NCBI RefSeq assembly: GCF_003814875.1
Contig: NZ_RKQF01000001.1
Span: 10,912,001 to 10,976,000 of the forward strand
From: Streptomyces sp. Ag109_O5-1
GTDB taxonomy: Bacteria; Actinomycetota; Actinomycetes; Streptomycetales; Streptomycetaceae
DNA: 64,000 nucleotides
Reading direction: 5' to 3'
In this document: piece by piece, positions 25,531 through 34,091 of the stretch
Layout of the letters: every line of letters begins with the position of its first letter
Position numbering within the stretch: position 1 is the first letter of the stretch
The notes under the pieces: generated by a model
Databases searched by the model: none
What the model was told of the DNA's origin: nothing
What the model saw: the letters and a program-made list of their open reading frames with translations, nothing else
Position numbers and translations under genes: made by a program

Positions 25531-28221
25531 TCACCGGCTGTCGCTGACGCCGGTCGTCTCGGGAAGGGCGGCCCGTCCGGCCTCCAGCCGGGCCACCGGG
25601 ACACGGAAGGGCGAGCAGGAGACGTAGTCCAGTCCCGCCTCGTGGAAGAAGTGCACCGACTCGGGGTCGCCGCCGTGTTCGCCGCACACGCCGATCTCCA
25701 GGTCGGGACGCGCCGCACGGCCCTCGTCGACGGCGATCCGGACCAGCCGGCCCACGCCCTCGCGGTCGATCGTCTCGAACGGCGAGGCGGCGAAGACGCC
25801 ACGGTCGAGGTAGGCGGAGAAGAACGCAGCCTCGACGTCGTCGCGCGAGAAGCCCCAGGTGGTCTGGGTCAGGTCGTTCGTACCCAGCGAGAAGAACCTG
25901 GCCTCCGCGGCGATCCGGCCCGCCGTGAGCGCGGCCCGGGGCAGCTCGATCATGGTGCCCACCGGGCAGGCGAGCGGTATGCCGGACTCCTCGGCCACCT
26001 CGCCCAGGACACGTTCCACTTCTTCGCGGGCGAACCGGAGTTCCTCCACGGCACCCACCAGCGGCACCATGATCTCCGCCTTCGGAGCGCCGCCGGCCCG
26101 GGTACGCGCCACCACCGCCTCGGCGATCGCCCGCACCTGCATGGCGACCAGGCCGGGGACCACCAGTCCCAGGCGCACACCGCGCAGCCCGAGCATCGGG
26201 TTCTGCTCGTGCATCCGGTTCATCGCGGCCAGCAACTCCGAGTCGTACGCGTCCGGTTGCTCGCCCCGGGCCTCGGCGGCGCCGACGCGTACGGCGAGTT
26301 CGGTGCGGTCCGGCAGGAACTCGTGCAGCGGCGGGTCCAGTAGCCGAATGGTGACCGGCAGTCCGTCCATCGCGGCCAGGATGCCGGTGAAGTCGTCCCG
26401 CTGGAGCGGCAGCAGTGCCGCGAGCGCCCGGTCGCGGTCCGCGTCCGTGCGGGCCAGGATCATGTCCTCGACCAGCTTGCGCCGCTCGCCGAGGAACATG
26501 TGCTCGGTACGGCACAACCCGATGCCCTGAGCACCGAACCGGCGGGCGCGAGCCGCATCCTCGGGCGTGTCCGCGTTGGCCCGGACCGCCAGGCGCCGTA
26601 CCGAGTCGGCCTGTTCCAGCGCGCGGGCGACCGCCGCGACGACGCCGTCCGACTGTTCACCGGTCTCCAGGTACCGCATCGCGGCGGAGGCGACCAGCGG
26701 GACCGCTCCCGCGTACACCGCGCCGGAGGAGCCGTCCACCGAGACGACCGTGCCCTCCTCCACGACGGTGCCGTCGGGCGCGGTGAAGCGGCGTGCCTCG
26801 GTGTTCACGGCGAGCTGCTCCGCGCCGCACACGCACACCCTGCCCAGCCCGCGGGCGACGACCGCGGCGTGACTGGTCTTGCCTCCGCGGCTGGTCAGCA
26901 CCGCCTGGGCGGCCAGCATGCCGGGCAGGTCGTCCGGGGTCGTCTCCTGCCGGACCAGCACCACCCGCTCACCGGCGGCGGCCCGCCGCACCGCCTCGGC
27001 CGAGTCGAACACGACCGCGCCGACCGCCGCGCCCGGAGAGGCGGGGATGCCGTGGACGAGGGCGGTGCCGGTCGCCGCGCTGTCGAAACGCGGGAACATC
27101 AGCCGGGCCAGTCCCTCGCCGCTCACCCGGGCGAGCGCCTCGTCCGGGGTGATGAGCCCCTCCTCGGCCAGCTCGGCGGCGATGGCGAACGCGGCCTCGG
27201 CGGTGCGCTTGCCGACCCGGGTCTGCAGCATCCACAGCCGGCCGCGCTCGATGGTGAACTCGATGTCGCACAGGTCCCGGTAGTGCCGCTCCAGGGTCTG
27301 CATGTGGTTGCGCAGCTGCCGGTAGGCGGCCGGGTTCAGCCGCTCCAGGTCGGCCAGCGGCACGGTGTTGCGGATGCCGGCGACCACGTCCTCGCCCTGG
27401 GCGTCGGCCAGGTAGTCGCCGTACAGACCGGGGCGGCCGGTGGCGGGGTCGCGGGTGAAGGCGACGCCGCTGCCGGAGTCGGGGCCCAGGTTGCCGAAGA
27501 CCATGCACTGCACGGTGACGGCGGTGCCCAGGTCGTCGGGGATGTGCTCACGGCGGCGGTAGACGCGGGCACGCTCGCCGTTCCAGGAGCGGAAGACGGC
27601 GAGGACCGCCAGGCGCAGCTGCTCGGCGGGGGACTGAGGGAAGTGCCGTCCGGTCTCGTCGAGGATCAGGCGCTTGTACGTGTCCACCAGCCACGCGAGG
27701 TCGCTCGCCTCGAGATGGACGTCGTCCGGGGCGTCGCGGGCCTCCCTGAGCAGGCCGATGGCCTCTTCGAAGAGGGCCGGGTCGACGCCCATCACCGTGC
27801 TGCCGAACATCTGGACGAGCCGCCGGTAGGAGTCCCAGGCGAACCGCTCACTGCCGGACGCTTTGGCCAGACCCTGCACCGTGTCGTCGTTCAGGCCGAT
27901 GTCCAGGACCGTCTCCATCATGCCCGGCATGGAGAACCGGGCGCCGGAGCGCACGGACAGCAGCAACGGGTCGTCCCGCTGCCCCAGCGACCGCCCGGCG
28001 GCGGCCTCCAGACCCGACAGGTGCCGGGCGATCTCCTCGGTCATGCCCTCCGGCTCGGCTCCGGTGGCCAGAAAGGCCCGGCAGGCCTCGGTGGTCACGG
28101 TGAAACCGGGCGGGACCGGCAGGCCCAGCCGGGTCATCTCGGCCAGGTTCGCACCCTTGCCGCCGAGCAACTCGGCCATGTCACGGCCGCCCTCGGCGAA
28201 GTCGTACACGTATCGGACCAT
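25531..28221 (-). CDS. ppdK: Pyruvate, phosphate dikinase
   Basis: 896 aa. It interconverts pyruvate + ATP + Pi with phosphoenolpyruvate + AMP + PPi. N-terminal ATP-grasp domain starts VYDFAEGGRDMAELLGGKGANLAEM; the swivelling domain carries the phosphohistidine in SRGGKTSHAAVVARG; the PEP/pyruvate barrel carries the catalytic cysteine in IGVCGEHGGDP. Start 28221 follows GGAGGAGACCGGTGTC. A box lies 95 bp upstream. In the catabolic direction it yields ATP from PEP and PPi; in the other it feeds gluconeogenesis. Located amid hypoxia-type genes, an energy role with the PFK/aldolase/GAPDH set is plausible. Confidence 0.95.
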   Translation of the reverse strand: MVRYVYDFAEGGRDMAELLGGKGANLAEMTRLGLPVPPGFTVTTEACRAFLATGAEPEGMTEEIARHLSGLEAAAGRSLGQRDDPLLLSVRSGARFSMPGMMETVLDIGLNDDTVQGLAKASGSERFAWDSYRRLVQMFGSTVMGVDPALFEEAIGLLREARDAPDDVHLEASDLAWLVDTYKRLILDETGRHFPQSPAEQLRLAVLAVFRSWNGERARVYRRREHIPDDLGTAVTVQCMVFGNLGPDSGSGVAFTRDPATGRPGLYGDYLADAQGEDVVAGIRNTVPLADLERLNPAAYRQLRNHMQTLERHYRDLCDIEFTIERGRLWMLQTRVGKRTAEAAFAIAAELAEEGLITPDEALARVSGEGLARLMFPRFDSAATGTALVHGIPASPGAAVGAVVFDSAEAVRRAAAGERVVLVRQETTPDDLPGMLAAQAVLTSRGGKTSHAAVVARGLGRVCVCGAEQLAVNTEARRFTAPDGTVVEEGTVVSVDGSSGAVYAGAVPLVASAAMRYLETGEQSDGVVAAVARALEQADSVRRLAVRANADTPEDAARARRFGAQGIGLCRTEHMFLGERRKLVEDMILARTDADRDRALAALLPLQRDDFTGILAAMDGLPVTIRLLDPPLHEFLPDRTELAVRVGAAEARGEQPDAYDSELLAAMNRMHEQNPMLGLRGVRLGLVVPGLVAMQVRAIAEAVVARTRAGGAPKAEIMVPLVGAVEELRFAREEVERVLGEVAEESGIPLACPVGTMIELPRAALTAGRIAAEARFFSLGTNDLTQTTWGFSRDDVEAAFFSAYLDRGVFAASPFETIDREGVGRLVRIAVDEGRAARPDLEIGVCGEHGGDPESVHFFHEAGLDYVSCSPFRVPVARLEAGRAALPETTGVSDSR

Positions 28222-28315
28222 GACACCGGTCTCCTCCGTCTTGCTCAGGGCTGGTTTCAGCTCAAGCGTCGATCGGCCGGGGCCGCTGGGGCAGATGCTG
28301 TCCGTCCCCATCGGA

Positions 28316-28329
28316 GGGCCGACCGGCCC
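28316..28329. promoter_or_regulatory. DevR/OsdR-like box between ppdK and an Hsp20 relic
   Basis: GGGCCGACCGGCCC, one change from the perfect palindrome, centred 101.5 bp before the ppdK start. A half-site GTCCC at 28304-28308 would make a weak second copy 21 bp closer. Confidence 0.65.
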
Positions 28330-28358
28330 ACCTGGACCCGACCCGTTCGAGTCGGAAG

Positions 28359-28542
28359 GATCTGGAGATCCGCGGTGGAAGGCTCCGAAGCGGCTCGCGC
28401 ACGGCTGCCACAGCTCAGGCTCGACGACGAGCCGCTACAGCACGTTCGCCCGCTCCGTCCGGCTGCCGTGGGTGCCAGGGGCGACGAGGCGACGGCGGAG
28501 TACAAGGACGGTGTCCTGACCATCCTCGTGCGGACGGGCTGA
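28359..28542 (+). pseudogene. Small heat-shock protein (Hsp20/alpha-crystallin) relic
   Basis: Three frames in succession give DLEIRG, RYSTFARSVRLP and GDEATAEYKDGVLTILVRTG followed by a stop. These are the consecutive strands of an alpha-crystallin domain (ExxRxFxRxxxLP, then AxYxDGVLxI). The start codon and N-terminal half are missing and at least two small deletions shift the frame. Alpha-crystallin (HspX/Acr) is the best known DosR target, so a decayed copy beside a box in this island fits. Not expected to make a functional protein. Confidence 0.7.
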
Positions 28543-28685
28543 CTCGGGGTGACGCCCCACCGCACGAGGTGTGCGTGGCCCGCGCTCACCGCCCGGCTGC
28601 GCGGCCGGCGGCCGCACCGCACCACGCCACTGATCCCGTATCCGCGCGTGCCGGCCGACCCCCGCGCACCACTGAACCCGAAGGT

Positions 28686-28720
28686 CCCGGTGCCGCGCAC
28701 AGGAAGCGGGCGGCACCGGG
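28686..28720. terminator. Strong hairpin downstream of Hsp20 relic
   Basis: Perfect 11-bp arms CCCGGTGCCGC and GCGGCACCGGG with a 13-nt loop. It is 144 bp after the relic's stop and 169 bp before the USP start. A likely rho-independent-type terminator lacking a U-tract. Confidence 0.5.
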
Positions 28721-28790
28721 CCTGCGGCGCCGTGGCGGCGGCCTCGATCCGCGGCCACCCCGCCCGCAGAGGCTGAGCGGGTACGCCAAC

Positions 28791-28804
28791 GGGCCGAGTG
28801 GCCC
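28791..28804. promoter_or_regulatory. DevR/OsdR-like box upstream of USP
   Basis: GGGCCGAGTGGCCC, centred 91.5 bp before the USP start at 28889. Confidence 0.65.
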
Positions 28805-28888
28805 CTCCTGCCGGCGGGCTGCCGGTGCGAAGGTGGATGGGGATCCACTGCCGCGCGAGGTGGCAGTCCGAGGAAGGCGGTGGGGACG

Positions 28889-29740
28889 ATGACACTTCCC
28901 CTGGTCGCAGGCGTCGACGGATCGGACGGCAGCCTGCAGGCGGTCGACTGGGCGGCGGCCGAGGCCGCCCGCCACGACGCCCCGCTACGGCTGGTGTACG
29001 CGTCCCTGTGGGAGCGCTACGAGAGCGGCATCCCCGGGGTCGGTGAGGAGCGCCCTTCCGAACGTGTGCTGGCCGAGCACATCGTCGCCTCGGCGGCGGA
29101 CCGCGCGGCCCGGCGCGCCCCGGACGTGAAGGTCACCACCGACATCCTTCCCGAGGACGCGGTCGACGCCCTCCTGCACGAGGGCAACAACGCCTCCCTG
29201 GTCGTCACCGGATCGCGGGGCCGCGGCGAGCTGAAGGGACTGCTCCTCGGCTCGGTCGGCCTGGCGGTCGCGGGCCGGGCACACTGCCCGGTCATCGTGG
29301 TCCGCGGTGACAAGGCGGGCCTGGCAGGCACCCATGAACGGATCCTGCTAGGCGCCGGCGACCCGGAGACCGGCGGTGCGGCCGCGCGTTTCGCCTTCCG
29401 CGAGGCGGCGGTGCGCGGATGCACCCTGGACGTGGTCCGCGCCTGGCGTCGTCCCATGACGGCGGAGGAGCCTGCCCGGGAAGCCGAGCCGCAGGCCTCG
29501 GCCCTGCTCGACGGTCTGCTGCGCGAACCCATGGCCGAGTACCCGGACGTCCGGGTACGCACCGTGACGGTCGAGGGCCCGGCCCACCGGATCCTGGCGA
29601 ACCGCTCGGCAGCCGCCGACCTCGTCGTTCTGGGCGCCCGTCGCCGGAGCGGCCACCGCGGCCTGCAACTCGGCCGGGTCGTCCACGCCCTGCTGCACCA
29701 GGCGGACTGCCCGGTCGCCGTCGTACCGCAGACAGTGTGA
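28889..29740 (+). CDS. Universal stress protein, two UspA domains
   Basis: 283 aa. Domain 1: LVAGVDGSDGSLQAVDWAA, VVTGSRGRGELKGLLLGSVG, PVIVVRG. Domain 2: ILLGAGDPETGGAAARFAF, VVLGARRRSGHRGLQLGRVV, PVAVVPQ. ATG 28889 is 11 bp after GAGGAAGG; an in-frame GTG at 28880 is too close to that site. The box 85-98 bp upstream places it in the inferred regulon. The GH65 gene follows after 146 bp. Confidence 0.92.
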   Translation: MTLPLVAGVDGSDGSLQAVDWAAAEAARHDAPLRLVYASLWERYESGIPGVGEERPSERVLAEHIVASAADRAARRAPDVKVTTDILPEDAVDALLHEGNNASLVVTGSRGRGELKGLLLGSVGLAVAGRAHCPVIVVRGDKAGLAGTHERILLGAGDPETGGAAARFAFREAAVRGCTLDVVRAWRRPMTAEEPAREAEPQASALLDGLLREPMAEYPDVRVRTVTVEGPAHRILANRSAAADLVVLGARRRSGHRGLQLGRVVHALLHQADCPVAVVPQTV

Positions 29741-29886
29741 TCGTCGTATCCGGTGCACTGGTGGGGGGTGCCGATGACCGCTCGGGACCACGGCTGTTCA
29801 CCCGGCGGCTGCGGCTGCGGCTGCACGGTGCCGCCGAACGTCGTACTCGACCTCGGAGAAGAGCCGGCCGTGAGGGGAGTACCGCA

Positions 29887-32286
29887 GTGACGTGGGAGTA
29901 CGGCGGCTACGTGCCCGCCGACGAGCGGCTCAGGGAGTCGCTGTGCACGCTCGGGAACGGCTACTTCGCCACCCGGGGCGCACTGCCCGAGTGCGCGGCG
30001 GACGACGTGCACTACCCCGGCACCTACGTCGCCGGCTGCTACGACCGGCTGACCACGGACGTCGCCGGACACCGGGTCGAGAACGAGGACATGGTCAACC
30101 TCCCGAACTGGCTGCCACTGCGATTCCGGCTCTCCGGTGGGGACTGGCTCACCCCGGACACCGCACCCGTGCTGGACCACCGTCAGATCCTGCACCTGGG
30201 CGCCGGGGTGCTGGAGCGCCGGACCCGCTACCTGCTCGGAGCCGGGCGGGTGCTGTACGTCCGCCAGAGACGACTGGTCCACATGGGGGACCCGCATCTC
30301 GCGGTCCTGCGAACCGAGTTCACCGCCGAGGGCTTCGCCGGCGAACTGGAGATCGAGGCGGCGCTCGACGGGGACGTCCGCAACGCAGGGGTGCCCCGCT
30401 ACCGGGACCTGGACGGCCGCCACCTGGCCCGCGTACGCACCGGTACCGCCTCTGCGGACACGGTGTGGCTGCGCTGCCGCACCCGCACCTCGGACATCCG
30501 GATCGCCCTGGCCGCACGACTCATCGCGGACACCCCGGTCTCGGACGGAAACGGCCCCTTGAGAGCCGTCCAGCGGCTGAGCCTGCCGCTGACGCCCGGT
30601 CGTACCCGCACCGTCGACAAGACCGTCGCCCTGCACACCTCCCGCGACCCCGCGATCGCCGACCCCCTGGGGGCCGCCGTCGGCCGGATCGGCGACGCTC
30701 CCGGATTCGACGCGCTGCTGAACACCCATCGGAATGCCTGGGACCAACTGTGGCGCCGGACCGCCCTCGACGTCCCCGGGAAGGCGGGCCGCATCCTGCG
30801 GCTGCATCTCTTCCACGTGCTGCAGACGCTCTCCCCGCACACCGCCGACCTGGACGTCGGTGTGCCGGCGAGGGGGCTGCACGGCGAGGCCTACCGCGGG
30901 CATGTCTTCTGGGACGAGCTGTTCGTGCTGCCGTTCCTCAACCTGCACTTCCCCGAGGTCTCCCGCGCCCTGCTCCGCTACCGGCACCGGCGCCTGGACC
31001 GGGCCTGTGCCGCCGCCCGCGCGATCGGCCGGCGCGGCGCGATGTACCCGTGGCAGAGCGCCGCCGACGGACGCGAGGAGTCGCAGTCGCTGCACCTCAA
31101 CCCGCGATCGGGACGCTGGCTGCCGGACCACTCGCACCTCCAGCGGCACGTCGGCTCCGCGGTCGCCTACAACGTGTGGCGGTACTGCGAGGCGAGCGGT
31201 GACACCGAGTTCCGGCACACCAAGGCCGCCGAGATGCTCCTGCAGATCGCCCGGTTCTGGGCGGACTCGGCCACCTGGGACGACCACCTCGAACGGCACC
31301 GCATCCGCGGCGTGGTCGGTCCCGACGAGTACCACGACGCCTACCCCGGTGCCCGGGAACCCGGCCTCGACGACAACGCGTACACCAACGCCAGCGCCGC
31401 CTGGGTCCTCACCCGCTCCCTGGAACTGCTGGACACCCTGCCCGAACCGCGCCGCCGCGAACTCACCGAACGCACGGGCCTGGAAGACGCCGAACTCCAA
31501 CGGTGGGAGCACGTGTCCCGCTCGCTCCACATCCCCTTCCACGACGGCGTCATCAGCCAGTTCGAGGGCTACGGCGGCCTGGCCGAACTCGACTGGGACG
31601 GCTACCGCGAGCGGTACGGCGACATCCGCCGTCTGGACCGGATCCTGGAGGCGGAGGGGGACACCGTCAACCGCTACAAAGCCTCCAAACAGGCCGATGT
31701 CCTGATGCTCGGCTACCTCTTCTCGCCTGCCGAACTCCGCATAATCTTCCGGCAGTTGGGCTACGAACTCGACGAGGGGACCTGGACGCGCACGGTCGAC
31801 CACTACCTGCGCCGCACCAGCCACGGCTCCACCCTCAGCGGCCTGGTCCACGGCTGGATCCTGGCACGTGCCCGACGCGCGGACGCCTGGACGTTCGTCC
31901 AGGAGGCCCTGCGCGGCGACATCGCCGACGTCCAGGGCGGCACCACCGGAGAGGGCATCCACCTGGGTGCCATGGCGGGCACCCTCGACCTCGTGCAGCG
32001 CGGGCTGACCGGGCTGGAGACCCGCGAGGGAGCGCTCTGGTTCGACCCGGTGCCGCTGCCTGAGCTGTCGTCGTACGGTATGTCCCTTCGCTATCGCGGG
32101 CATTGGGGTGTACGGCTGCGGCTGACGCGCGGACGGCTGGAGGTCACCGTGCCGTCGTCCGACGAGGCGCCGATCGACATCCGGCTGCCGGACCGTGCGG
32201 TGTGCGTCGAGCCCGGGGACACCTGTGCGCTGGTGCTCCCGGACCACGGCTCTCGCCCCGGGCACGGACCGACCGGCCCCGGGTGA
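29887..32286 (+). CDS. Glycoside hydrolase family 65 protein (disaccharide phosphorylase/hydrolase type)
   Basis: 799 aa. N-terminal beta-sandwich begins WEYGGYVPADERLRESLCTLGNGYFATRG; the (alpha/alpha)6 barrel contains the general-acid motif GVVGPDEYHDAYP and later YKASKQADVLMLGYLFSP and the phosphate/sulphate-loop-like HGSTLSGLVHGW. GH65 enzymes phosphorolyse or hydrolyse maltose, trehalose, kojibiose or nigerose. In M. tuberculosis the DosR-regulon protein Rv2006 fuses a GH65 part to a trehalose phosphatase; here the GH65 part stands alone. GTG 29887 is chosen from homologous start position with GAGGGG upstream; other GTGs are possible. Substrate not determinable by eye. Confidence 0.87.
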   Translation: MTWEYGGYVPADERLRESLCTLGNGYFATRGALPECAADDVHYPGTYVAGCYDRLTTDVAGHRVENEDMVNLPNWLPLRFRLSGGDWLTPDTAPVLDHRQILHLGAGVLERRTRYLLGAGRVLYVRQRRLVHMGDPHLAVLRTEFTAEGFAGELEIEAALDGDVRNAGVPRYRDLDGRHLARVRTGTASADTVWLRCRTRTSDIRIALAARLIADTPVSDGNGPLRAVQRLSLPLTPGRTRTVDKTVALHTSRDPAIADPLGAAVGRIGDAPGFDALLNTHRNAWDQLWRRTALDVPGKAGRILRLHLFHVLQTLSPHTADLDVGVPARGLHGEAYRGHVFWDELFVLPFLNLHFPEVSRALLRYRHRRLDRACAAARAIGRRGAMYPWQSAADGREESQSLHLNPRSGRWLPDHSHLQRHVGSAVAYNVWRYCEASGDTEFRHTKAAEMLLQIARFWADSATWDDHLERHRIRGVVGPDEYHDAYPGAREPGLDDNAYTNASAAWVLTRSLELLDTLPEPRRRELTERTGLEDAELQRWEHVSRSLHIPFHDGVISQFEGYGGLAELDWDGYRERYGDIRRLDRILEAEGDTVNRYKASKQADVLMLGYLFSPAELRIIFRQLGYELDEGTWTRTVDHYLRRTSHGSTLSGLVHGWILARARRADAWTFVQEALRGDIADVQGGTTGEGIHLGAMAGTLDLVQRGLTGLETREGALWFDPVPLPELSSYGMSLRYRGHWGVRLRLTRGRLEVTVPSSDEAPIDIRLPDRAVCVEPGDTCALVLPDHGSRPGHGPTGPG

Positions 32287-32300
32287 GACCCGGGCGGCCC
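32266..32300. promoter_or_regulatory. Tandem DevR/OsdR-like boxes upstream of USP
   Basis: GGACCGACCGGCCC (32266-32279, inside the last codons of the GH65 gene) and GACCCGGGCGGCCC (32287-32300), centres 21 bp apart and 94.5 and 73.5 bp before the USP start. Confidence 0.6.
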
Positions 32301-32366
32301 CTGCCCGCCGACGGCTCGCCGCGTGACGCTGGTAGCGGGAGAAACCCCTTACCAGGAGGTGTCGCC

Positions 32367-33269
32367 ATGGTGCCGTGTGTCGTCGCCGGAGTCGACGGGT
32401 CCGAACAGAGTCTGGCCGCTGCCGAATTGGCGGCCCGTGAGGCGTTGCGGCGTGAACTGCCTTTGCGGCTGGTGCACGTCTGGGACTGGCATCCGCGCCG
32501 GCAGGACGGCGCCATCGCCACCGCCGCACAACGCCACCTGGCCCGGCGGGCGTTGCGGCAGGTCGAGGAACGGGTGCGTGCCGCGTGCCCGGACGTCCGG
32601 GTTCAGGACGAGCAGGTGGACGGCCCGGTCGTCCCGGCCCTGGTCAAGGCGGCCGAGCGGGCGGAGTTGCTGGTGCTGGGCTCGCGCGGACTGAGCGGCT
32701 TCACCGGTTTCCTGGTCGGCTCGGTAGCCCTGGGCGTGGTCGCCGAGGCCACCCGTCCCGTCGTCCTGGTCCGGGCGGACGAGGTCGCGGCAGACGAACA
32801 CCTCCCGGCGGCCGACGGCACCGCCTCCACGCGCACCGGCTACCGGGACGTCGTCCTCGCCGTCGACGTCGCCGACGCCTGCGACGAGGTCATCGAGTTC
32901 GCCTTCGAGGCGGCCCGGGTGCGTCATGCCCGGCTGCGCGCCGTGTACGCCTGGCACCCGCCCGTTCCGCTCGGCCTCGGCCCCGGCGAGATCGGCCTCG
33001 TCGACGACCCGCGGCAGGCCGAGGAGCGGCTGGGCTTCCTCAAAGCCGTGCTCCGGGTGTGGCGCGACAAGTACCCGGACGTGGACGTGTTGGAGACAGT
33101 CGCCGAGGACAAGGCCTCGACGGTCCTGGTCCGGGCGGCCACCGGGGCAGGCCTGCTCGTTGTCGGCCACCGGCTCGCCGAGCGGCCCGTGGGCCCGCGC
33201 ACCGGACCGGTCACCCATGCCGCGATCCACCACGTCGGCTGCCCGGTGGCTGTCGTCCCGCACACCTGA
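32367..33269 (+). CDS. Universal stress protein, two UspA domains
   Basis: 300 aa. Domain 1: VVAGVDGSEQSLAAAELAA, LVLGSRGLSGFTGFLVGSVA, PVVLVRAD. Domain 2: VVLAVDVADACDEVIEFAF, VVGHRLAERPVGPRTGPVT, PVAVVPHT. ATG 32367 follows CAGGAGGTGTCGCC. Its second ATP-binding loop lacks the usual glycines, as in the USP at 13479, suggesting only the first domain binds nucleotide. Tandem boxes lie upstream. Confidence 0.93.
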   Translation: MVPCVVAGVDGSEQSLAAAELAAREALRRELPLRLVHVWDWHPRRQDGAIATAAQRHLARRALRQVEERVRAACPDVRVQDEQVDGPVVPALVKAAERAELLVLGSRGLSGFTGFLVGSVALGVVAEATRPVVLVRADEVAADEHLPAADGTASTRTGYRDVVLAVDVADACDEVIEFAFEAARVRHARLRAVYAWHPPVPLGLGPGEIGLVDDPRQAEERLGFLKAVLRVWRDKYPDVDVLETVAEDKASTVLVRAATGAGLLVVGHRLAERPVGPRTGPVTHAAIHHVGCPVAVVPHT

Positions 33270-33329
33270 GGCGGCTCGCGGGCTCGGTCCTGCCGCCTGG
33301 CGCGGGTGCAACTCGTCGCGCAGCGTGGA

Positions 33330-33422
33330 GGAGGGGCCGGCGCACTGCTCGGCTCCGTCAGCCGGCCGGTGTCGCCGCACGCTACCTGCTCTGTCGTGGT
33401 GGTGCGCGCCGAACAGGAGTGA
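33330..33422 (+). pseudogene. Universal stress protein C-terminal relic
   Basis: The frame ending at the TGA 33420-33422 reads GALLGSVSRPVSPHATCSVV followed by VVRAEQE. This is the last strand-loop-helix of a UspA domain (compare GMLLGSVSQGVLHHARCPVL in the USP at 39185-40066). No upstream part survives. It directly follows an intact USP gene, suggesting deletion within a tandem USP pair. Confidence 0.6.
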
Positions 33423-33434
33423 CACGGGGCCCGG

Positions 33435-34091
33435 TTACTGGAACGCGGCGTGGATCTCCTGCTCGGTGGCCTCGTGCGAGACGAGCAGGACTTCGTCACC
33501 CGGCCGCAGCTCCACCTCCGGGCCGGGGACCGTCGGCCGTCCGTCGCGTACGACCGTGGCGACGACGGTGCCGGCGGGCAGGTCGATCTCACCCAGGGGG
33601 CGCCCGGCCGCCCTGGACTCCGCGGTGATCGCGGTCTCGATGACCGCGACGCCCGCCTTGCTGAGCCTCAGCAGCGCGACGGTGTCCGTTGCGCCGGTGG
33701 CCTCCTCGATGAGGGAGACCAGCGGGGTGGCGGCCGGCACCGCCACGTCCACGCCCCACCGCAGATCGAAGAGCCAGGCGTTCTCCGCGTCGTTGACCCG
33801 GGCCGCCACCCTCGCCACGCCGAACCGCCGCTTGGCGAGCAGACCGATGACCAGGTTGTCCTCGTCGCGGCCGGTGGCGGCGATGAGGACGTCGGCGGTG
33901 CGGGTCCCCGCGCGGGCGAGCAGACCGGGCTCGGAGGCGTCTCCGGCCAGCAGCCGCACCTGGGCCATGCCGTCCAGTTCCGCCAGCCGGTCCTCGTCGC
34001 GCTCGACGAGGGTGACGTCGTTGCGCGCGGCGGACAGCACCTGGGCGATCTGGGTGCCGAGGCGGCCCGCGCCGGCGATCAGGACCTTCAT
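33435..34091 (-). CDS. TrkA-family potassium channel/transport regulator (RCK-N and RCK-C)
   Basis: 218 aa. N-terminal Rossmann domain MKVLIAGAGRLGTQIAQVL with an acidic end of strand 2 (LVERDEDRL) for NAD(H) or nucleotide binding; C-terminal RCK-C domain (LGEIDLPAGTVVATVVRDG to PGDEVLLVSHEATEQE). Such proteins gate K+ channels or Trk/Ktr transporters in response to nucleotides or c-di-AMP. No membrane subunit is adjacent, which is unusual. Its start overlaps the stop of the second TrkA gene by four bases. DosR regulons include the related trkA-type genes only indirectly; the operon context with a cation ATPase suggests ion homeostasis. Confidence 0.88.
   Translation of the reverse strand: MKVLIAGAGRLGTQIAQVLSAARNDVTLVERDEDRLAELDGMAQVRLLAGDASEPGLLARAGTRTADVLIAATGRDEDNLVIGLLAKRRFGVARVAARVNDAENAWLFDLRWGVDVAVPAATPLVSLIEEATGATDTVALLRLSKAGVAVIETAITAESRAAGRPLGEIDLPAGTVVATVVRDGRPTVPGPEVELRPGDEVLLVSHEATEQEIHAAFQ

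Larger units (their letters stand above)
28543..28888. other. 346-bp intergenic region between Hsp20 relic and USP
   Basis: No gene is recognised. The region holds a strong hairpin (28686-28720) and a box (28791-28804). The rest is GC-rich without clear coding signal. Confidence 0.6.

Noticed and set aside
29803..29826. GGCTGC triplet run before the GH65 gene
   Set aside because: Only three to four imperfect copies; no sign of a regulatory or coding role.
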